Shown here one piece after another: positions 16,974 to 26,190 of a stretch of DNA of 59,510 nt (positions are counted from its first letter, which is position 1; the number at the start of each line of letters is the position of its first letter). A program made the position numbers and the translations under genes. A model generated the notes under the pieces. That model saw nothing but the letters and a program-made list of their open reading frames with translations, was not told the DNA's origin and did not search any database. Origin of the DNA: Desulfovibrio sp. (GTDB taxonomy: Bacteria > Desulfobacterota > Desulfovibrionia > Desulfovibrionales > Desulfovibrionaceae); the NCBI GenBank assembly GCA_017454325.1, contig JAFTDG010000158.1, positions 1 to 59,510 on the forward strand, read 5' to 3'.

Positions 16974-17866
16974 TGTCCTATCCCCGTATCTACCAATTCC
17001 AACAGATATTGCCCGTAGCCCGTCTTGGCCATGGGGGCAGCCAACCTGCGCACATCGTCAGCGCTGATATAGCCCTTGCGCCAGGCAATCTCCTCAAGGC
17101 AGGCCACTTTAAGACCCTGCCGCTTTTCCACGGCCTGCACAAAAGCTCCGGCATCCATAAGAGAATCATGGGTACCCGTATCCAGCCAGGCGATGCCACG
17201 CCCCATAAGCTCCACATGCAAGTCTCCACGTGCGAGGTAGGCATTGTTCACGTCCGTGATCTCCAGTTCTCCGCGAGCTGAAGGGCGCACCGTGCGGGCG
17301 ATATCCAGCACACTGGCATCATAGAAATACAGTCCAGTCACTGCGAAGTTGGATTTGGGCTGCTCAGGTTTTTCCTCAATACTCACAACGCGTCGTTGAG
17401 CGTCAAACGCAACGACCCCATAGCGTTCAGGATCACGCACATGGTAGCCAAAGACAGTAGCTCCATGTCTGCGCGCCATGGCATCATTGATGAGATTAGG
17501 AAGCCCACTGCCAAAAAAGACGTTGTCTCCCAACACGAGGCATGTATTGCAGCCCGCTATATGATCTTCAGCCAGCAAAAAGGCCTGAGCCAGGCCTTCT
17601 GGCCGGGGCTGCACCACATATGTAAAACGGCATCCCCACTGGGAGCCGTCGTGCAGCAATGCCTCGTAGAGAGGCAGATGTTCTGGCGTGGAAATGAGGC
17701 AGATATCCCTTATGCCTGCCATCAGTGGAATCGCCAGCGAATAATAGATCATGGGCTTATCATAAATGGGCATGAGCTGTTTACTCACGCTCAGTGTCAA
17801 CGGGTACAAGCGGGAACCAGAGCCACCAGCAAGGACAATGCCTTTCCATGCAACATCATTTGGCAT
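16964..17866 (-). CDS. rfbA: Glucose-1-phosphate thymidylyltransferase
   Basis: RfbA makes dTDP-glucose from dTTP and glucose 1-phosphate, the first step of dTDP-rhamnose synthesis. About 300 residues with the nucleotidyltransferase start [19 protein letters not shown], the [32 protein letters not shown] run, [10 protein letters not shown] with the metal-binding Asp, and [26 protein letters not shown] 17866 is chosen over a TTG six codons upstream. The upstream 300 nt should hold its promoter, but I could not place it with confidence. Confidence 0.95.
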   Translation of the reverse strand: MPNDVAWKGIVLAGGSGSRLYPLTLSVSKQLMPIYDKPMIYYSLAIPLMAGIRDICLISTPEHLPLYEALLHDGSQWGCRFTYVVQPRPEGLAQAFLLAEDHIAGCNTCLVLGDNVFFGSGLPNLINDAMARRHGATVFGYHVRDPERYGVVAFDAQRRVVSIEEKPEQPKSNFAVTGLYFYDASVLDIARTVRPSARGELEITDVNNAYLARGDLHVELMGRGIAWLDTGTHDSLMDAGAFVQAVEKRQGLKVACLEEIAWRKGYISADDVRRLAAPMAKTGYGQYLLELVDTGIGQWK

Positions 17867-18066
17867 CAGTCTACCGTTCTCCAAAGTTAAACGTTAGGCA
17901 TGTAACTTGAAAGTATTATGTGGCAGCCATGTCACATGCGTACACCGCAAAAGTATCGCATTGCTATGGTAACTAAAGAGCTGGAAGTTGTGAAGCCAGC
18001 CCACAGGTTGTCCGCATTCCCCCATCCCATTGCCCATTGCTGTTATCCTGTTTTCCACAGCGCACC

Positions 18067-18095
18067 TTGCAGTAATTCTGCAATGCTTGTATGCT
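18067..18095 (+). promoter_or_regulatory. Predicted sigma-70-type promoter for the small unknown gene at 18194
   Basis: TTGCAG (18067-18072) is followed after exactly 17 nt by TATGCT (18090-18095). Transcription would start near 18102 and give a leader of about 90 nt that includes a 14-codon reading frame. The rest of the 17867-18193 gap shows no gene. Confidence 0.4.
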
Positions 18096-18118
18096 ACAAA
18101 AATTGCAAGGACGTAATT

Positions 18119-18163
18119 ATGGATGACACGAGCATGCGACGCCTCATGGCATGCAAGCAATAA
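18119..18163 (+). CDS. Possible 14-residue leader peptide
   Basis: ATG at 18119 is preceded by AAGGA at 18107-18111 with 7-nt spacing. The frame encodes MDDTSMRRLMACKQ and stops at 18161-18163, 30 nt before the next start. It sits just behind a predicted promoter. A GCATGC pair inside it can form a 6-bp stem, and a short T-run follows. This could be a regulatory uORF or chance. Confidence 0.3.
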   Translation: MDDTSMRRLMACKQ

Positions 18164-18193
18164 CTTTTTCAGCACGGATTGCGGAGATGTGTC

Positions 18194-18544
18194 ATGGACA
18201 ATGTAGCAGATACAATGAAAAATGAGCCTCAGGCGCAGACAATAACAGAAGAAGCCATACCAAAAGAGCATGAAACCGACGGGCAGCAGGATGCACACCT
18301 CGTCATACAGGAGCTGATCGATAATACGCCTGATCTCACGGCATGCCCTCTGGAAGAGGCAATTATGATCTGCGGTGCCACAGGAACATGGTCAAAGATG
18401 GCCAAAGTACAGCTCAAACTGGCAAATGATCCCTTAAAGGCATTTGAAATGCTCAACAACACACAATATACGGCCATGCGTGAATACTACAACCACAGGC
18501 GCATTACCGATGGAATTGAGGAAGCAAACGCCTTTTGGGAATAA
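18194..18544 (+). CDS. Small hypothetical protein
   Basis: The 116-residue acidic, soluble protein has no signal peptide or membrane segment. The first 40 residues are Glu/Gln/Thr-rich and probably disordered. The remainder looks helical (LVIQELIDNTPDLTACPLEEAIMICGATGTWSKMAKVQLKLANDP, then FEMLNNTQYTAMREYYNHRR). I do not recognise the family. ATG 18194 has GGAG 8 nt upstream. A TTG five codons earlier is in frame but poorly placed. A strong hairpin follows its stop, and the next gene converges on it. Confidence 0.65.
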   Translation: MDNVADTMKNEPQAQTITEEAIPKEHETDGQQDAHLVIQELIDNTPDLTACPLEEAIMICGATGTWSKMAKVQLKLANDPLKAFEMLNNTQYTAMREYYNHRRITDGIEEANAFWE

Positions 18545-18569
18545 AAGACACGCCTGTTATTTTCTCTTA

Positions 18570-18600
18570 ACGGGGGCAAGGCAATGTGCCCTACCCCCGT
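18570..18600. terminator. Two-tier hairpin between convergent genes
   Basis: ACGGGGG (18570-18576) pairs with CCCCCGT (18594-18600). Inside it GGCA pairs with TGCC around a 3-nt loop. It separates the end of the gene at 18544 from the end of the M18 peptidase at 18635, so it may stop transcription from both sides. T-runs are weak on both strands. Confidence 0.5.
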
Positions 18601-18634
18601 TCCTCACCATATCTATCTCAGAAAACTAACAGAT

Positions 18635-20020
18635 TTACAACTGCGCTTCGAAAAATGCCTTGTAGGCTTGTTTTGTGGCGTATACATCGGCAATACTGGC
18701 GAGTTCAAAGGGACTGTGCATAGAAAGGATGGCAGGGCCCAGATCTATGACACGCATGCCATAGGCCGCCAGAAAAAGAGCTACCGTACCGCCTCCGCCA
18801 TGGTCTACTTTGCCCAGTTCCGCGGCCTGCCAAGCAATACCCTTGGCATTGAGCAGGCCACGCAACGCAGCAAAAAATTCAGCATCGGCCTCACTGGCAC
18901 CGTATTTGCCTCGCGACCCTGTAAATTTACAGAATACTGGTCCATAGCCAAGTTGCGCAGCATTCTGTTTTTCATGCACATCTTGATAATCGGGATCTAA
19001 TGCGCCATTAACATCAGCTGAAAGGGCACACGTTTCGAAAAGTACATGTGAAGGATTGGCAGTGGAACTCCAGGCATTGACCAGATCTTCAACACAATAT
19101 TGTAGGAAACGTGAAGAAGCGCCCGTCGCTCCGTCAGAACCGATTTCTTCCTTATCCCAAAACATGACAGCCATGCTGCGACCAGTGCATTCGGCTTCCA
19201 GCAGAGCTTCCAGGGCTGTAAATATGCAAATGCGGTCGTCCTGACCATAGCCCCCTACCAAGGATGCGTCAAAACCCACAAAATGGGCAGGACCAGCCGG
19301 CACGGCCTGCAATTCCGCGGTGATGAAGTCCTCTTCTGCAATACCGTACTTGCTATGCAGCAAATCAAGCAGCTGGGTTTTAATTGGATCTTTGGGGTCA
19401 TCCCCCTTGCCACCTTTTGCTTTTTTGGCTGAACCGTGTGCCAGGATAACATTCAGCTTTTCAGCATCAAAGGCTTCATTGACGGGTTGTTTCACCTGTT
19501 GCTGTGCGAGGTGTGGCAACAAATCAGCAACACAAAAAACGGGGTCTTTGGGGTCTTCACCAATCGTTATGGGCAAGATTTGCCCGTTATCTCGCACCAC
19601 AACACCATGAAGTGCCAACGGTCGTGCCAACCATTGGTATTTGCGTATCCCGCCGTAATAGTGTGTCTTGGCCTGCGCCACACTGGCTTGTTCAATAAGC
19701 GGACGCTGTTTAAAATCAAGTCTGGGGCTGTCGGCATGTGCCGCCACAAGGGCCAACCCCTGAGTGAGAGGCAGCGAACCACGACGTGCAGCAAACAGAG
19801 CCTTGCCGCGCAGAGGACGCACAACACAATCTTTTGTGAAATCTTCTGAGTACCCGTGCTTAACCAGTTGCTCGTGCACATAGGCCACTGTTTCACGCTC
19901 TGTCTTGCAGTGCGTTAAAAAATCCACATACCGTTGCGCCAGAACCCCCATGGCCTTTCTAGTCTTAGCGTCTGCTGTTTCCCAAATATTTTGGGGTTTA
20001 TAGGCAAGAGATGTGCTCAT
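18635..20020 (-). CDS. M18-family metallo-aminopeptidase
   Basis: This 461-residue cytoplasmic zinc aminopeptidase of the M18 (aspartyl aminopeptidase-like) family removes N-terminal residues, often acidic ones, from peptides. Metal-ligand motifs are in order: LVAAHADSPRLDFK (first His and Asp), VGGYGQDDRICIFTALEALL (bridging Asp), MFWDKEEIGSDG (catalytic Glu pair), LSADVNGALDPDY, and the late ILSMHSPFELAS with the last His. The ATG at 20020 (MSTSLAYKPQ) has AGGAGG upstream; longer in-frame extensions look non-coding. It follows folC by 46 nt on the same strand. Confidence 0.92.
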   Translation of the reverse strand: MSTSLAYKPQNIWETADAKTRKAMGVLAQRYVDFLTHCKTERETVAYVHEQLVKHGYSEDFTKDCVVRPLRGKALFAARRGSLPLTQGLALVAAHADSPRLDFKQRPLIEQASVAQAKTHYYGGIRKYQWLARPLALHGVVVRDNGQILPITIGEDPKDPVFCVADLLPHLAQQQVKQPVNEAFDAEKLNVILAHGSAKKAKGGKGDDPKDPIKTQLLDLLHSKYGIAEEDFITAELQAVPAGPAHFVGFDASLVGGYGQDDRICIFTALEALLEAECTGRSMAVMFWDKEEIGSDGATGASSRFLQYCVEDLVNAWSSTANPSHVLFETCALSADVNGALDPDYQDVHEKQNAAQLGYGPVFCKFTGSRGKYGASEADAEFFAALRGLLNAKGIAWQAAELGKVDHGGGGTVALFLAAYGMRVIDLGPAILSMHSPFELASIADVYATKQAYKAFFEAQL

Positions 20021-20066
20021 GATACCGCCAATCCTCCTGAGTAGTATCCAAACTATATGAAAAACC

Positions 20067-21347
20067 CTATGCGTTGCAATGCGCTGACAACAAGTGCGGA
20101 TACAACGCAAACAATTCTGCCAGCAGATAGAGCGAGCCCGTCACCAGTACCGGTCTCTTTGAGTTAACATCTGGGAGCGTTAACGCTTTTGTCAAAGCCT
20201 GTGGCAAAGCAGCACAGACATTTGCCATGGCGGGAAGCACGCTATTGCACGCGGCAGCAACGACGTCTGCCTGCGCTGCCCTGGGGTTGTGCAAAGGCAC
20301 GACAAAAAAAGGCACAGCCCCCAGATAGCGGCGCAGCATGTGTAGCGCAGGCTGCCAATCCTTATCATGCAGACAGGCATACACGGCCGCAGCCGGATGT
20401 ATGTGATCGGCATCTAGAGCCTTAACAAGTGCTGCCATACCATGAGGATTATGCGCGCCATCCAGCAAGAGAGGAGGATACGCCGCCGTACCAGGCACAC
20501 GCTGCATTCGGCCAGGCATATACGCATGCGCAAGTCCACGCAGCTGTGCTTTGCTGTCATGTTCGTCCTTGCCCAGCATGGGAGCCAGTACGCGCCAGGC
20601 AGCGAGTGCAAGGCCGGCATTATAACGCTGGTAAAGTCCACAAAGCCCCAAGGGCACATCAGTCGCAACAGGAGTTGCAACGGTCAGCGTCGCTCCCACA
20701 CTGCGTGCCTGTGTGGCCAGTGCTGCAGCAGCAACTGGAAATTGTGGAACCGTACATACTGGGATAGGGCTGCATATGGCACTTGCCTTGTCATATGCGA
20801 TGTCCGCCAGCGTCGGACCAAGTACATCACGGTGATCCATGGCAATAGGCGTATAGCACAAACAATCTGCCGCCACAGCAGTAGTCGCGTCATAACGTCC
20901 GCCAAGACCGGCCTCCAACACGGCGATTTCAACGCCCTCCTGTCTGAAGGCCAACAGGGCAAGAGCAGTAAGAAACTCAAAATAGGTCAAGTCTGACGCG
21001 TGTTCCATAACGGTATTAGCCAAGTCAATCCATCGTGTCATGGGCCAGGGCAGGCAAACATTATCACCTGCATTACCGATACGGATACGTTCTGCTGGAC
21101 TTATAAAATGAGGCGAAGTGTAAAGACCCACACGACACCCATGAGCCTGCCCTAGAGAAGCCAAAAAAGCAGAAGTAGAGCCCTTGCCGTTGGTGCCTAA
21201 TACGTGAACAGTAACAAAGGGGGGGTGGGTCAGGCCCCAAAAACGCAGTGCGCGCTTTATACGGGTGAGACTCATATCAACATGGAAGAGGCCCAGACTG
21301 TCCAGATGGCGGAGGATAGCAGCAGGTGTATGAAAAAAACATTGCAT
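20067..21347 (-). CDS. folC: Folylpolyglutamate synthase / dihydrofolate synthase
   Basis: FolC adds glutamate to dihydropteroate and folates. The Mur-ligase-like 426-residue protein shows VHVLGTNGKGSTSAFLASLGQ (P-loop), GLYTSPHFISPAERIRI, YFEFLTALALLAF, VLEAGLGGRYDATTAV, and LLLDGAHNPHGMAALVKAL. These are the family motifs in order. ATG 21347 is the likeliest start; neither it nor a TTG six codons earlier has a good ribosome site. It heads a two-gene unit with the M18 peptidase. Confidence 0.93.
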   Translation of the reverse strand: MQCFFHTPAAILRHLDSLGLFHVDMSLTRIKRALRFWGLTHPPFVTVHVLGTNGKGSTSAFLASLGQAHGCRVGLYTSPHFISPAERIRIGNAGDNVCLPWPMTRWIDLANTVMEHASDLTYFEFLTALALLAFRQEGVEIAVLEAGLGGRYDATTAVAADCLCYTPIAMDHRDVLGPTLADIAYDKASAICSPIPVCTVPQFPVAAAALATQARSVGATLTVATPVATDVPLGLCGLYQRYNAGLALAAWRVLAPMLGKDEHDSKAQLRGLAHAYMPGRMQRVPGTAAYPPLLLDGAHNPHGMAALVKALDADHIHPAAAVYACLHDKDWQPALHMLRRYLGAVPFFVVPLHNPRAAQADVVAAACNSVLPAMANVCAALPQALTKALTLPDVNSKRPVLVTGSLYLLAELFALYPHLLSAHCNA

Positions 21348-21470
21348 AGTATATGCGCTGCGCAATCATTTCGTTTTTAGAACATACTATCAGGAATCGC
21401 GCATAATGTATTCAACTAATCTTTGACACTACATTTTACAAAGGAAAAACATGAAATAAATTCTTACAGT

Positions 21471-21497
21471 AAAAAGGCGGAACATCAAAGCTCCGCC
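21471..21497 (-). terminator. Rho-independent terminator after the MucR-like gene
   Basis: On the minus strand GGCGGA / TCCGCC encloses a 10-nt loop and is followed by TTTTT. It lies 19 nt past the regulator's stop codon and separates it from folC. Confidence 0.75.
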
Positions 21498-21515
21498 CCC
21501 GCTATTCCATCACCA

Positions 21516-21929
21516 CTATACTTTTTTATAGGCCGGCTTGCGACGCTTTTCCCACAACTGCATTTCAGCCATTTTCTTGCGACGCTCACGCTGCAGAGCC
21601 TTACACACAAGTGCCGTACCCTTCTTCATGCCGTACTTGGCCTTATATTCTTCAGATGTAAGCCCATGCTGGGCCAAATGACGCTTGGTGAGTATCTTGA
21701 AACTTTTGCCACATTCCAAACAAGTAACACTTTTTTCTTTAACGGACTTCTTAACGTCATCGGGAGTAACAGTTGACACGCTTTCTATAACACGCTCTTC
21801 ACCTGTAGCCATAGCTCGCAGACTTTTGGCCAGCTTTGCCACAAAAGCAGTAATTTCTTCTTCAGTCATAACACGCACTGAAGCTTGAGCTCGTGCAAGC
21901 TCCAATGCCTGCTTTACATAATCATCCAT
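21516..21929 (-). CDS. MucR/Ros-family zinc-finger transcriptional regulator
   Basis: The 137-residue DNA-binding protein has the family's Cys2His2 finger: Cys70, Cys73, His84 and His88 in CLECGKSFKILTKRHLAQH, then GLTSEEYKAKYGMKKG. The Lys/Arg-rich tail (KALQRERRKKMAEMQLWEKRRK) fits DNA contact. MucR-type proteins bind AT-rich DNA, often at their own promoters, and the roughly 150 nt upstream of this gene is strikingly AT-rich. ATG 21929 is fixed by GGAGG 8 nt upstream. Such regulators often control motility and exopolysaccharide; both functions have genes in this window, but a link is only inference. Confidence 0.9.
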   Translation of the reverse strand: MDDYVKQALELARAQASVRVMTEEEITAFVAKLAKSLRAMATGEERVIESVSTVTPDDVKKSVKEKSVTCLECGKSFKILTKRHLAQHGLTSEEYKAKYGMKKGTALVCKALQRERRKKMAEMQLWEKRRKPAYKKV

Positions 21930-22126
21930 AAGCGTGACCTCCACAAACAAATTATATAATTATATAAAGATAATTTTGTATATAAATATTACGAAATATA
22001 AAATAACGCAACTGGTTACATATAATTTTTCAAAAATATCACAAAGATATCAAATTATTCTTGCGTAGCAAGACGTAACAAGCTATAAATTTAATGCTTC
22101 AAAATTATAGAAAGAGAGTATCATGT

Positions 22127-22468
22127 ATGCCTGAAAAGATAGAAATACTACAAAACACAATGAATACCCCTTGGTTGCTCATGCAGCGCAAAAATGGCTA
22201 TCACAGTGTAAAATATAAGAAAAATGACGATATATGGGAAATAACGCCTGAAATAATACGTTTTTACCAAGACACAGAAACTGTGCACTTTTTTACATTT
22301 ACCCTTAAAAAGGAGCAATGGATCGAATGGATCTTTCCTAAGAAGAAAGCCTATTCACATGCTGTGCTGCACGGTTTGACCAGCGTCTTAAGCGATATCC
22401 CCTTGCCCAAGGGGGTACTATTGCCCGGGAAGATCGAAGCAAGCCTTCTTCTCGCACAGATGCAATAG
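22127..22468 (+). CDS. Hypothetical protein
   Basis: The roughly 113-residue soluble protein has an aromatic, mixed alpha/beta sequence (WLLMQRKNGYHSVKYKKNDDIWEITPEIIRFYQ, then FFTFTLKKEQWIEWIFPKKK). The C-terminal part is HAVLHGLTSVLSDIPLPKG. I do not recognise it, and no signal or membrane segment is seen. ATG 22127 has GAAAGAGAG upstream; an in-frame ATG at 22094 would add 11 residues. It is more AT-rich than its neighbours and converges on grpE with 30 nt between the stops. Divergence from the MucR-like gene means they share an AT-rich upstream region. Confidence 0.6.
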   Translation: MPEKIEILQNTMNTPWLLMQRKNGYHSVKYKKNDDIWEITPEIIRFYQDTETVHFFTFTLKKEQWIEWIFPKKKAYSHAVLHGLTSVLSDIPLPKGVLLPGKIEASLLLAQMQ

Positions 22469-22498
22469 TGCGTCCGCTGTCCACGACAGCCGCCAACA

Positions 22499-23155
22499 TT
22501 ATTGCCTGACCATAACCTTGGCCGGACGCAACAGACGCTCACCCAGCTTGTAACCGTGCTGCAACACACGAGCAACAGAATTAGGGGCAAAGTCTGGTCT
22601 GTCTTCAAAGCCTACGGCCTCATGCACATTAGGGTCAAATTCTTCACCCTCTTCGCCCACCTGTTTCAGGCCGTGTTTGGCAACAGCTTCCAGAAGGAGC
22701 TTATGCGTCATGGACACACCCTGGAACATATCCTTGCAGGCCTCATTCTTACTCCCGTACTGCAGGGCGAGATCCAGATTGTCCAGAGTTGGCAAAAGGT
22801 CTCCCATGACCTTTTCTGCAGCATAGCGCATCTGCTCTTCATGCTCTCGAGCCAAGCGTTTTTTGAAATTTTCCATTTCCGCTGCGGCACGTAGGCGTAT
22901 TTCGGCAATTTCTGCCTTACAGAGCTCCTCAACATCCACGCTGGGAGTATTCAAAGAAGCCTGCTCCTGTTCAGAAACAGAAGATTCTCCTCCAGTAGTC
23001 TCCCCTTCCGTAGACGAGGATTCTTGCCCAAACAGCATGGCTTCATCTTTCAGGAAAGCATCTTCGGACGAAAATCTATCTTTGGGATGCTCCTGCTGTT
23101 CTGGAGCAGAGTTGGATTGCTGACCATACATACGGTGTGGTTTATGACGCTGCAT
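22499..23155 (-). CDS. grpE: Nucleotide exchange factor GrpE
   Basis: GrpE releases ADP from DnaK in the heat-shock folding cycle. The 218-residue protein has an acidic disordered start (about 1-75), a long dimerising helix (about 78-125, with AEMENFKKRLAREHEEQ), and the family's VMGDLLPTLDNLDLAL. The C-terminal beta domain contains FDPNVHEAVGFEDRPDFAPNSV and KLGERLLRPAKVMV. GGAGGAGGAAGC precedes ATG 23155. It stands alone, without dnaK, dnaJ or hrcA. I saw no CIRCE element upstream. A 10-bp palindrome, GTTGTACAAC, lies about 40 nt before the start. Confidence 0.94.
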   Translation of the reverse strand: MQRHKPHRMYGQQSNSAPEQQEHPKDRFSSEDAFLKDEAMLFGQESSSTEGETTGGESSVSEQEQASLNTPSVDVEELCKAEIAEIRLRAAAEMENFKKRLAREHEEQMRYAAEKVMGDLLPTLDNLDLALQYGSKNEACKDMFQGVSMTHKLLLEAVAKHGLKQVGEEGEEFDPNVHEAVGFEDRPDFAPNSVARVLQHGYKLGERLLRPAKVMVRQ

Positions 23156-23344
23156 GCTTCCTCCTCCCCATCATCAGACAACAGGGCGTTGTACAACAAC
23201 CCCCTGCCACCTCAAGAATGACGTACCAATGTTAAGTAAGTATACCAGCGCTACCTGTCAATAGAACATGAGAGCACATGGTTACAAAATACCATGGTGT
23301 TACATTCTTCAACGCATTTTAGTGAGGTGTTATCCAAGGTACTG

Positions 23345-24619
23345 CTACGTTCGCAAAAATGCACGTAGCAGTGCTTCTGATATGCACATCTGCGGTTCCA
23401 GTACTTGTCTGATAAATTTTTTGTAGTTTTCCAACGAAAACAACATCCTTCCCTGACGTGCAATGTGTTCACGCAGCGCCCTCTGTTTCCAGTGGCACAA
23501 GGTCAACACAGCATCATCAAACTGTTGCTGAGTGAACTGCGCGGGCATCAGCACTCCAGTATCTGAAGTAACAATTTCTGATACGCCCCCAACGTCAGTG
23601 CTGACAATTGGCAGTCCGGCTTGCTGCGCTTCCATCATACTCACTGGCAACCCTTCTGAAGCACTCACACACAGCAAACCGTCGAGGCCGCCCACTGTAT
23701 CGCCTGTAAAAAAACGACGCGCATCTTCCACACTCATGCGGCCATGCAATGTACAACGCAAATTGGGAGGAAGTTGTTGAGACACGATATTCCTCAACGC
23801 CTCGAATTGCGGGCCATCTCCCACATGATGCCAATGCACGCGCAGCCCTGGTCTGTTGCGCGCAAGGGCAATAAGGGAGCGCCCCAGGAGGGGTAACCGT
23901 TTGACGGGCTGAGCGAAGCTGCAACTCACTAAATTAAGGCCATCTCCCTGTGAAGCAAGTGCCGTACCAGACGCCTCGGGCACGCCCAAATAGTTGCAGG
24001 TCAGTTTGCCTTCCGGTACGCCCTCTTCCTTGAGATAGGCATATCCGCGTTGGGAACAAGGTGCAAAAACGTCGGCCATAGAGGCTCGACGGTATCTAAA
24101 GGGCAAATATCCACCTTTTGATTGAAAAGCATACAGATCTATGCCATGCAGCCTGCTTACAATACGCATATGGGGGAACTCTTTCCGTAGCATCCAAGCC
24201 CCAACAACAACAGGCAGAAACCAGAAAGCATACACGACAAGCGCATTCCGGTGCAATTTTTGTGTCAAAATCAGTTTTTTGAGTGCAGCCCGTGCATGCA
24301 GGGCCACAGCAGTGGCCTTGCAAAGCGCGACAGGGCGGGGCAATATGCCATGCGTTAGACTGTTAGCCACTTCTGCAGCCATAAAAGGAAGGCTACGCCA
24401 GTGTGCAAGGAAACGTACCCTCTGCCAATCAGGCACCGTAAGACATGTGTCTAAGGCGAAATCATAACGGGGCAGATGCCTGGGAGGAAGGCCACGGAGT
24501 TTGGGCAGTACCACCAGATTCCACGGCTGCGCCGTCAGATAGGGAAGCTCATCCCCAGAAAAATTATCTTCCTTAACAAAAGGATATCCGTCTGTGATAT
24601 AGATAAGATTAGCCTGCAT
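23345..24619 (-). CDS. GT4-family glycosyltransferase
   Basis: This retaining glycosyltransferase of the GT-B fold probably acts on a cell-surface glycan at the inner-membrane face. About 424 residues: an N-terminal domain with YAFWFLPVVVGAWML and RIVSRLHGIDLYAF, a linker near 195-205, and a C-terminal domain with LNLVSCSFAQPVKRLPLLGRSL and the nucleotide-sugar motif VSASEGLPVSMMEAQQAGLPIV (an E-x7-E form). Donor and acceptor are unknown. ATG 24619 is preceded by GGGGAG at short spacing; GTG 24634 is possible. It is divergent from the polysaccharide cluster next door and may belong to it. Confidence 0.85.
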   Translation of the reverse strand: MQANLIYITDGYPFVKEDNFSGDELPYLTAQPWNLVVLPKLRGLPPRHLPRYDFALDTCLTVPDWQRVRFLAHWRSLPFMAAEVANSLTHGILPRPVALCKATAVALHARAALKKLILTQKLHRNALVVYAFWFLPVVVGAWMLRKEFPHMRIVSRLHGIDLYAFQSKGGYLPFRYRRASMADVFAPCSQRGYAYLKEEGVPEGKLTCNYLGVPEASGTALASQGDGLNLVSCSFAQPVKRLPLLGRSLIALARNRPGLRVHWHHVGDGPQFEALRNIVSQQLPPNLRCTLHGRMSVEDARRFFTGDTVGGLDGLLCVSASEGLPVSMMEAQQAGLPIVSTDVGGVSEIVTSDTGVLMPAQFTQQQFDDAVLTLCHWKQRALREHIARQGRMLFSLENYKKFIRQVLEPQMCISEALLRAFLRT

Positions 24620-24861
24620 ACGCTCCCCGCTCACCTATTCGGGAATACACAGCTGCGAAAAAAGGATGCATAAGAAGAAAGGCCATCAATTCCCTAGAAC
24701 GCTTAAGAAGATTATTACATTTGCATAGACGTATGCCCGGTCAAAATCAATAACGAACCTCATTATTGTCTGTTACAACGCTTGGTGCTACTCTTTGAAA
24801 TGGTACGCAGCATGCCTTTGTTTGCGTTGCAACAATGCATGCCAAGCCCCAAGGAGGCCCT

Positions 24862-25977
24862 ATGCCCTATCAAATTTGCACCCGTTGTATCATGGATACT
24901 TCCGACCCGGACATCCGGTTTGACCGTAACGGATATTGCAACCACTGCAGCACGGCTCTGCAACGCATGGCGGCGGAATATCGCCCCAATGCCGAAGGCC
25001 AACGCCACATTGATGCCATGATCGAACGTATCCACCATGACGGCAAAAACGGTAAATACGACTGCATCCTCGGCCTTTCCGGGGGTGTAGACAGCTCGTA
25101 TTTGGCTTGGAAATCGCGAGAATGGGGACTGCGCATTCTGCTTTTTCATGTAGATGGTGGCTGGAACACCAAAGAATCCACACACAATGTTCAGGCTCTG
25201 GCCCAAAAGCTGGGCTATGATCTGCACATACACACCATTGACTGGGAAGAGATGCGCGATCTGCAGGTAGCCTATTTCAAATCCGGACTGGCCAATTTAG
25301 ACGTGCCGCAGGATCATGCCTTTTTTGCAGTGCTCTTCAAAAAATGCGAGGAATACGGCATTCACCATTGGCTCTCGGGCATGAACCTGGTTTCCGAATG
25401 TATTCTTCCCATATCTTGGGAACACCCCGCGCTGGACGGCAAACAGCTTCGTGCAGTGCACAGGCTTTTTGGTCATACTCCCCTCAAGACCTTCCCTGTC
25501 ATTTCGTTTTGGGACTGTGCCAAATTTTACGGCAATATCCCATATTTCAGTACTATCCATGTACACACGCCCCTGAACAATCTGCCCTACGACGTTTTTG
25601 CCGCACGCAAAACCCTGGCTGAGGAAGTGGGGTGGCACAACTATGGCCGTAAGCACGAAGAATCACGTTTCACCAAACTCTTTCAAAACTATATTCTACC
25701 ACACCGTTTCGGCTATGATAAACGACGTCCTCACTACTCCAGCCTCATTGTCTCTGGCCTGATGACGCGTGATGCTGCTATGGCGGCCATAAGCGAACCG
25801 GCCTACTCCCCGGAAGAGCTAGAGGCTGATATCGCCTATATGTGCAATCGTCTCGCGCTCTCTCGTGATGCATGGGACACTCTAATGGCGATGCCCAAGA
25901 AATACTGGCAGGATTACCCCAACTGGGGTTTTTATATCAACCTGGCCCGCAAGGTAAAACACATGTTTCGCCACTAG
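24862..25977 (+). CDS. N-acetyl sugar amidotransferase (WbpG / PseA type)
   Basis: This PP-loop ATP-dependent enzyme family converts an N-acetyl group on a UDP-sugar to an acetamidino group, using ammonia supplied by a HisH/HisF-like pair. The 371 residues begin with a zinc-type Cys set (ICTRCIMD ... CNHC) and then have the PP-loop LGLSGGVDSSYLAW, FHVDGGWNTKESTHNV, YFKSGLANLDVPQDHAFFA and GRKHEESRFTKLFQNY. AAGGAGG lies 4 nt before ATG 24862, which fixes the start. It opens the plus-strand sugar cluster. The HisH/HisF partners it would need are not in the window. Confidence 0.87.
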   Translation: MPYQICTRCIMDTSDPDIRFDRNGYCNHCSTALQRMAAEYRPNAEGQRHIDAMIERIHHDGKNGKYDCILGLSGGVDSSYLAWKSREWGLRILLFHVDGGWNTKESTHNVQALAQKLGYDLHIHTIDWEEMRDLQVAYFKSGLANLDVPQDHAFFAVLFKKCEEYGIHHWLSGMNLVSECILPISWEHPALDGKQLRAVHRLFGHTPLKTFPVISFWDCAKFYGNIPYFSTIHVHTPLNNLPYDVFAARKTLAEEVGWHNYGRKHEESRFTKLFQNYILPHRFGYDKRRPHYSSLIVSGLMTRDAAMAAISEPAYSPEELEADIAYMCNRLALSRDAWDTLMAMPKKYWQDYPNWGFYINLARKVKHMFRH

Positions 25978-26190
25978 AGGAAACAGAATCACAGGACACT
26001 TTCATCTTCTTGCCTGTACAAGTCCGACGTGCTACTTAAAAATGTCATGGATATGCTGCGTGACACGATCAAATCGGAGTCAGACGGACATGAATTCCTC
26101 TGTTATTCTAGGCAATATTCATCGCCGCCTACCGCACGCATATGGTAACAGAACCATTTCCCTGCTCCTAGAATATTGAGGACACACTAC

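Noticed and set aside
23156..23260. CIRCE or heat-shock promoter ahead of grpE
   Set aside because: No TTAGCACTC-N9-GAGTGCTAA is present. Only a short GTTGTACAAC palindrome is seen, which is too small to assign.
26108..26122. CTAGGCAATATTCAT also occurs at 47294-47308, each about 65-85 nt before a dehydrogenase gene
   Set aside because: A shared 15-mer is expected by chance one or two times in a 60-kb window. No third copy and no clear promoter alignment were found.
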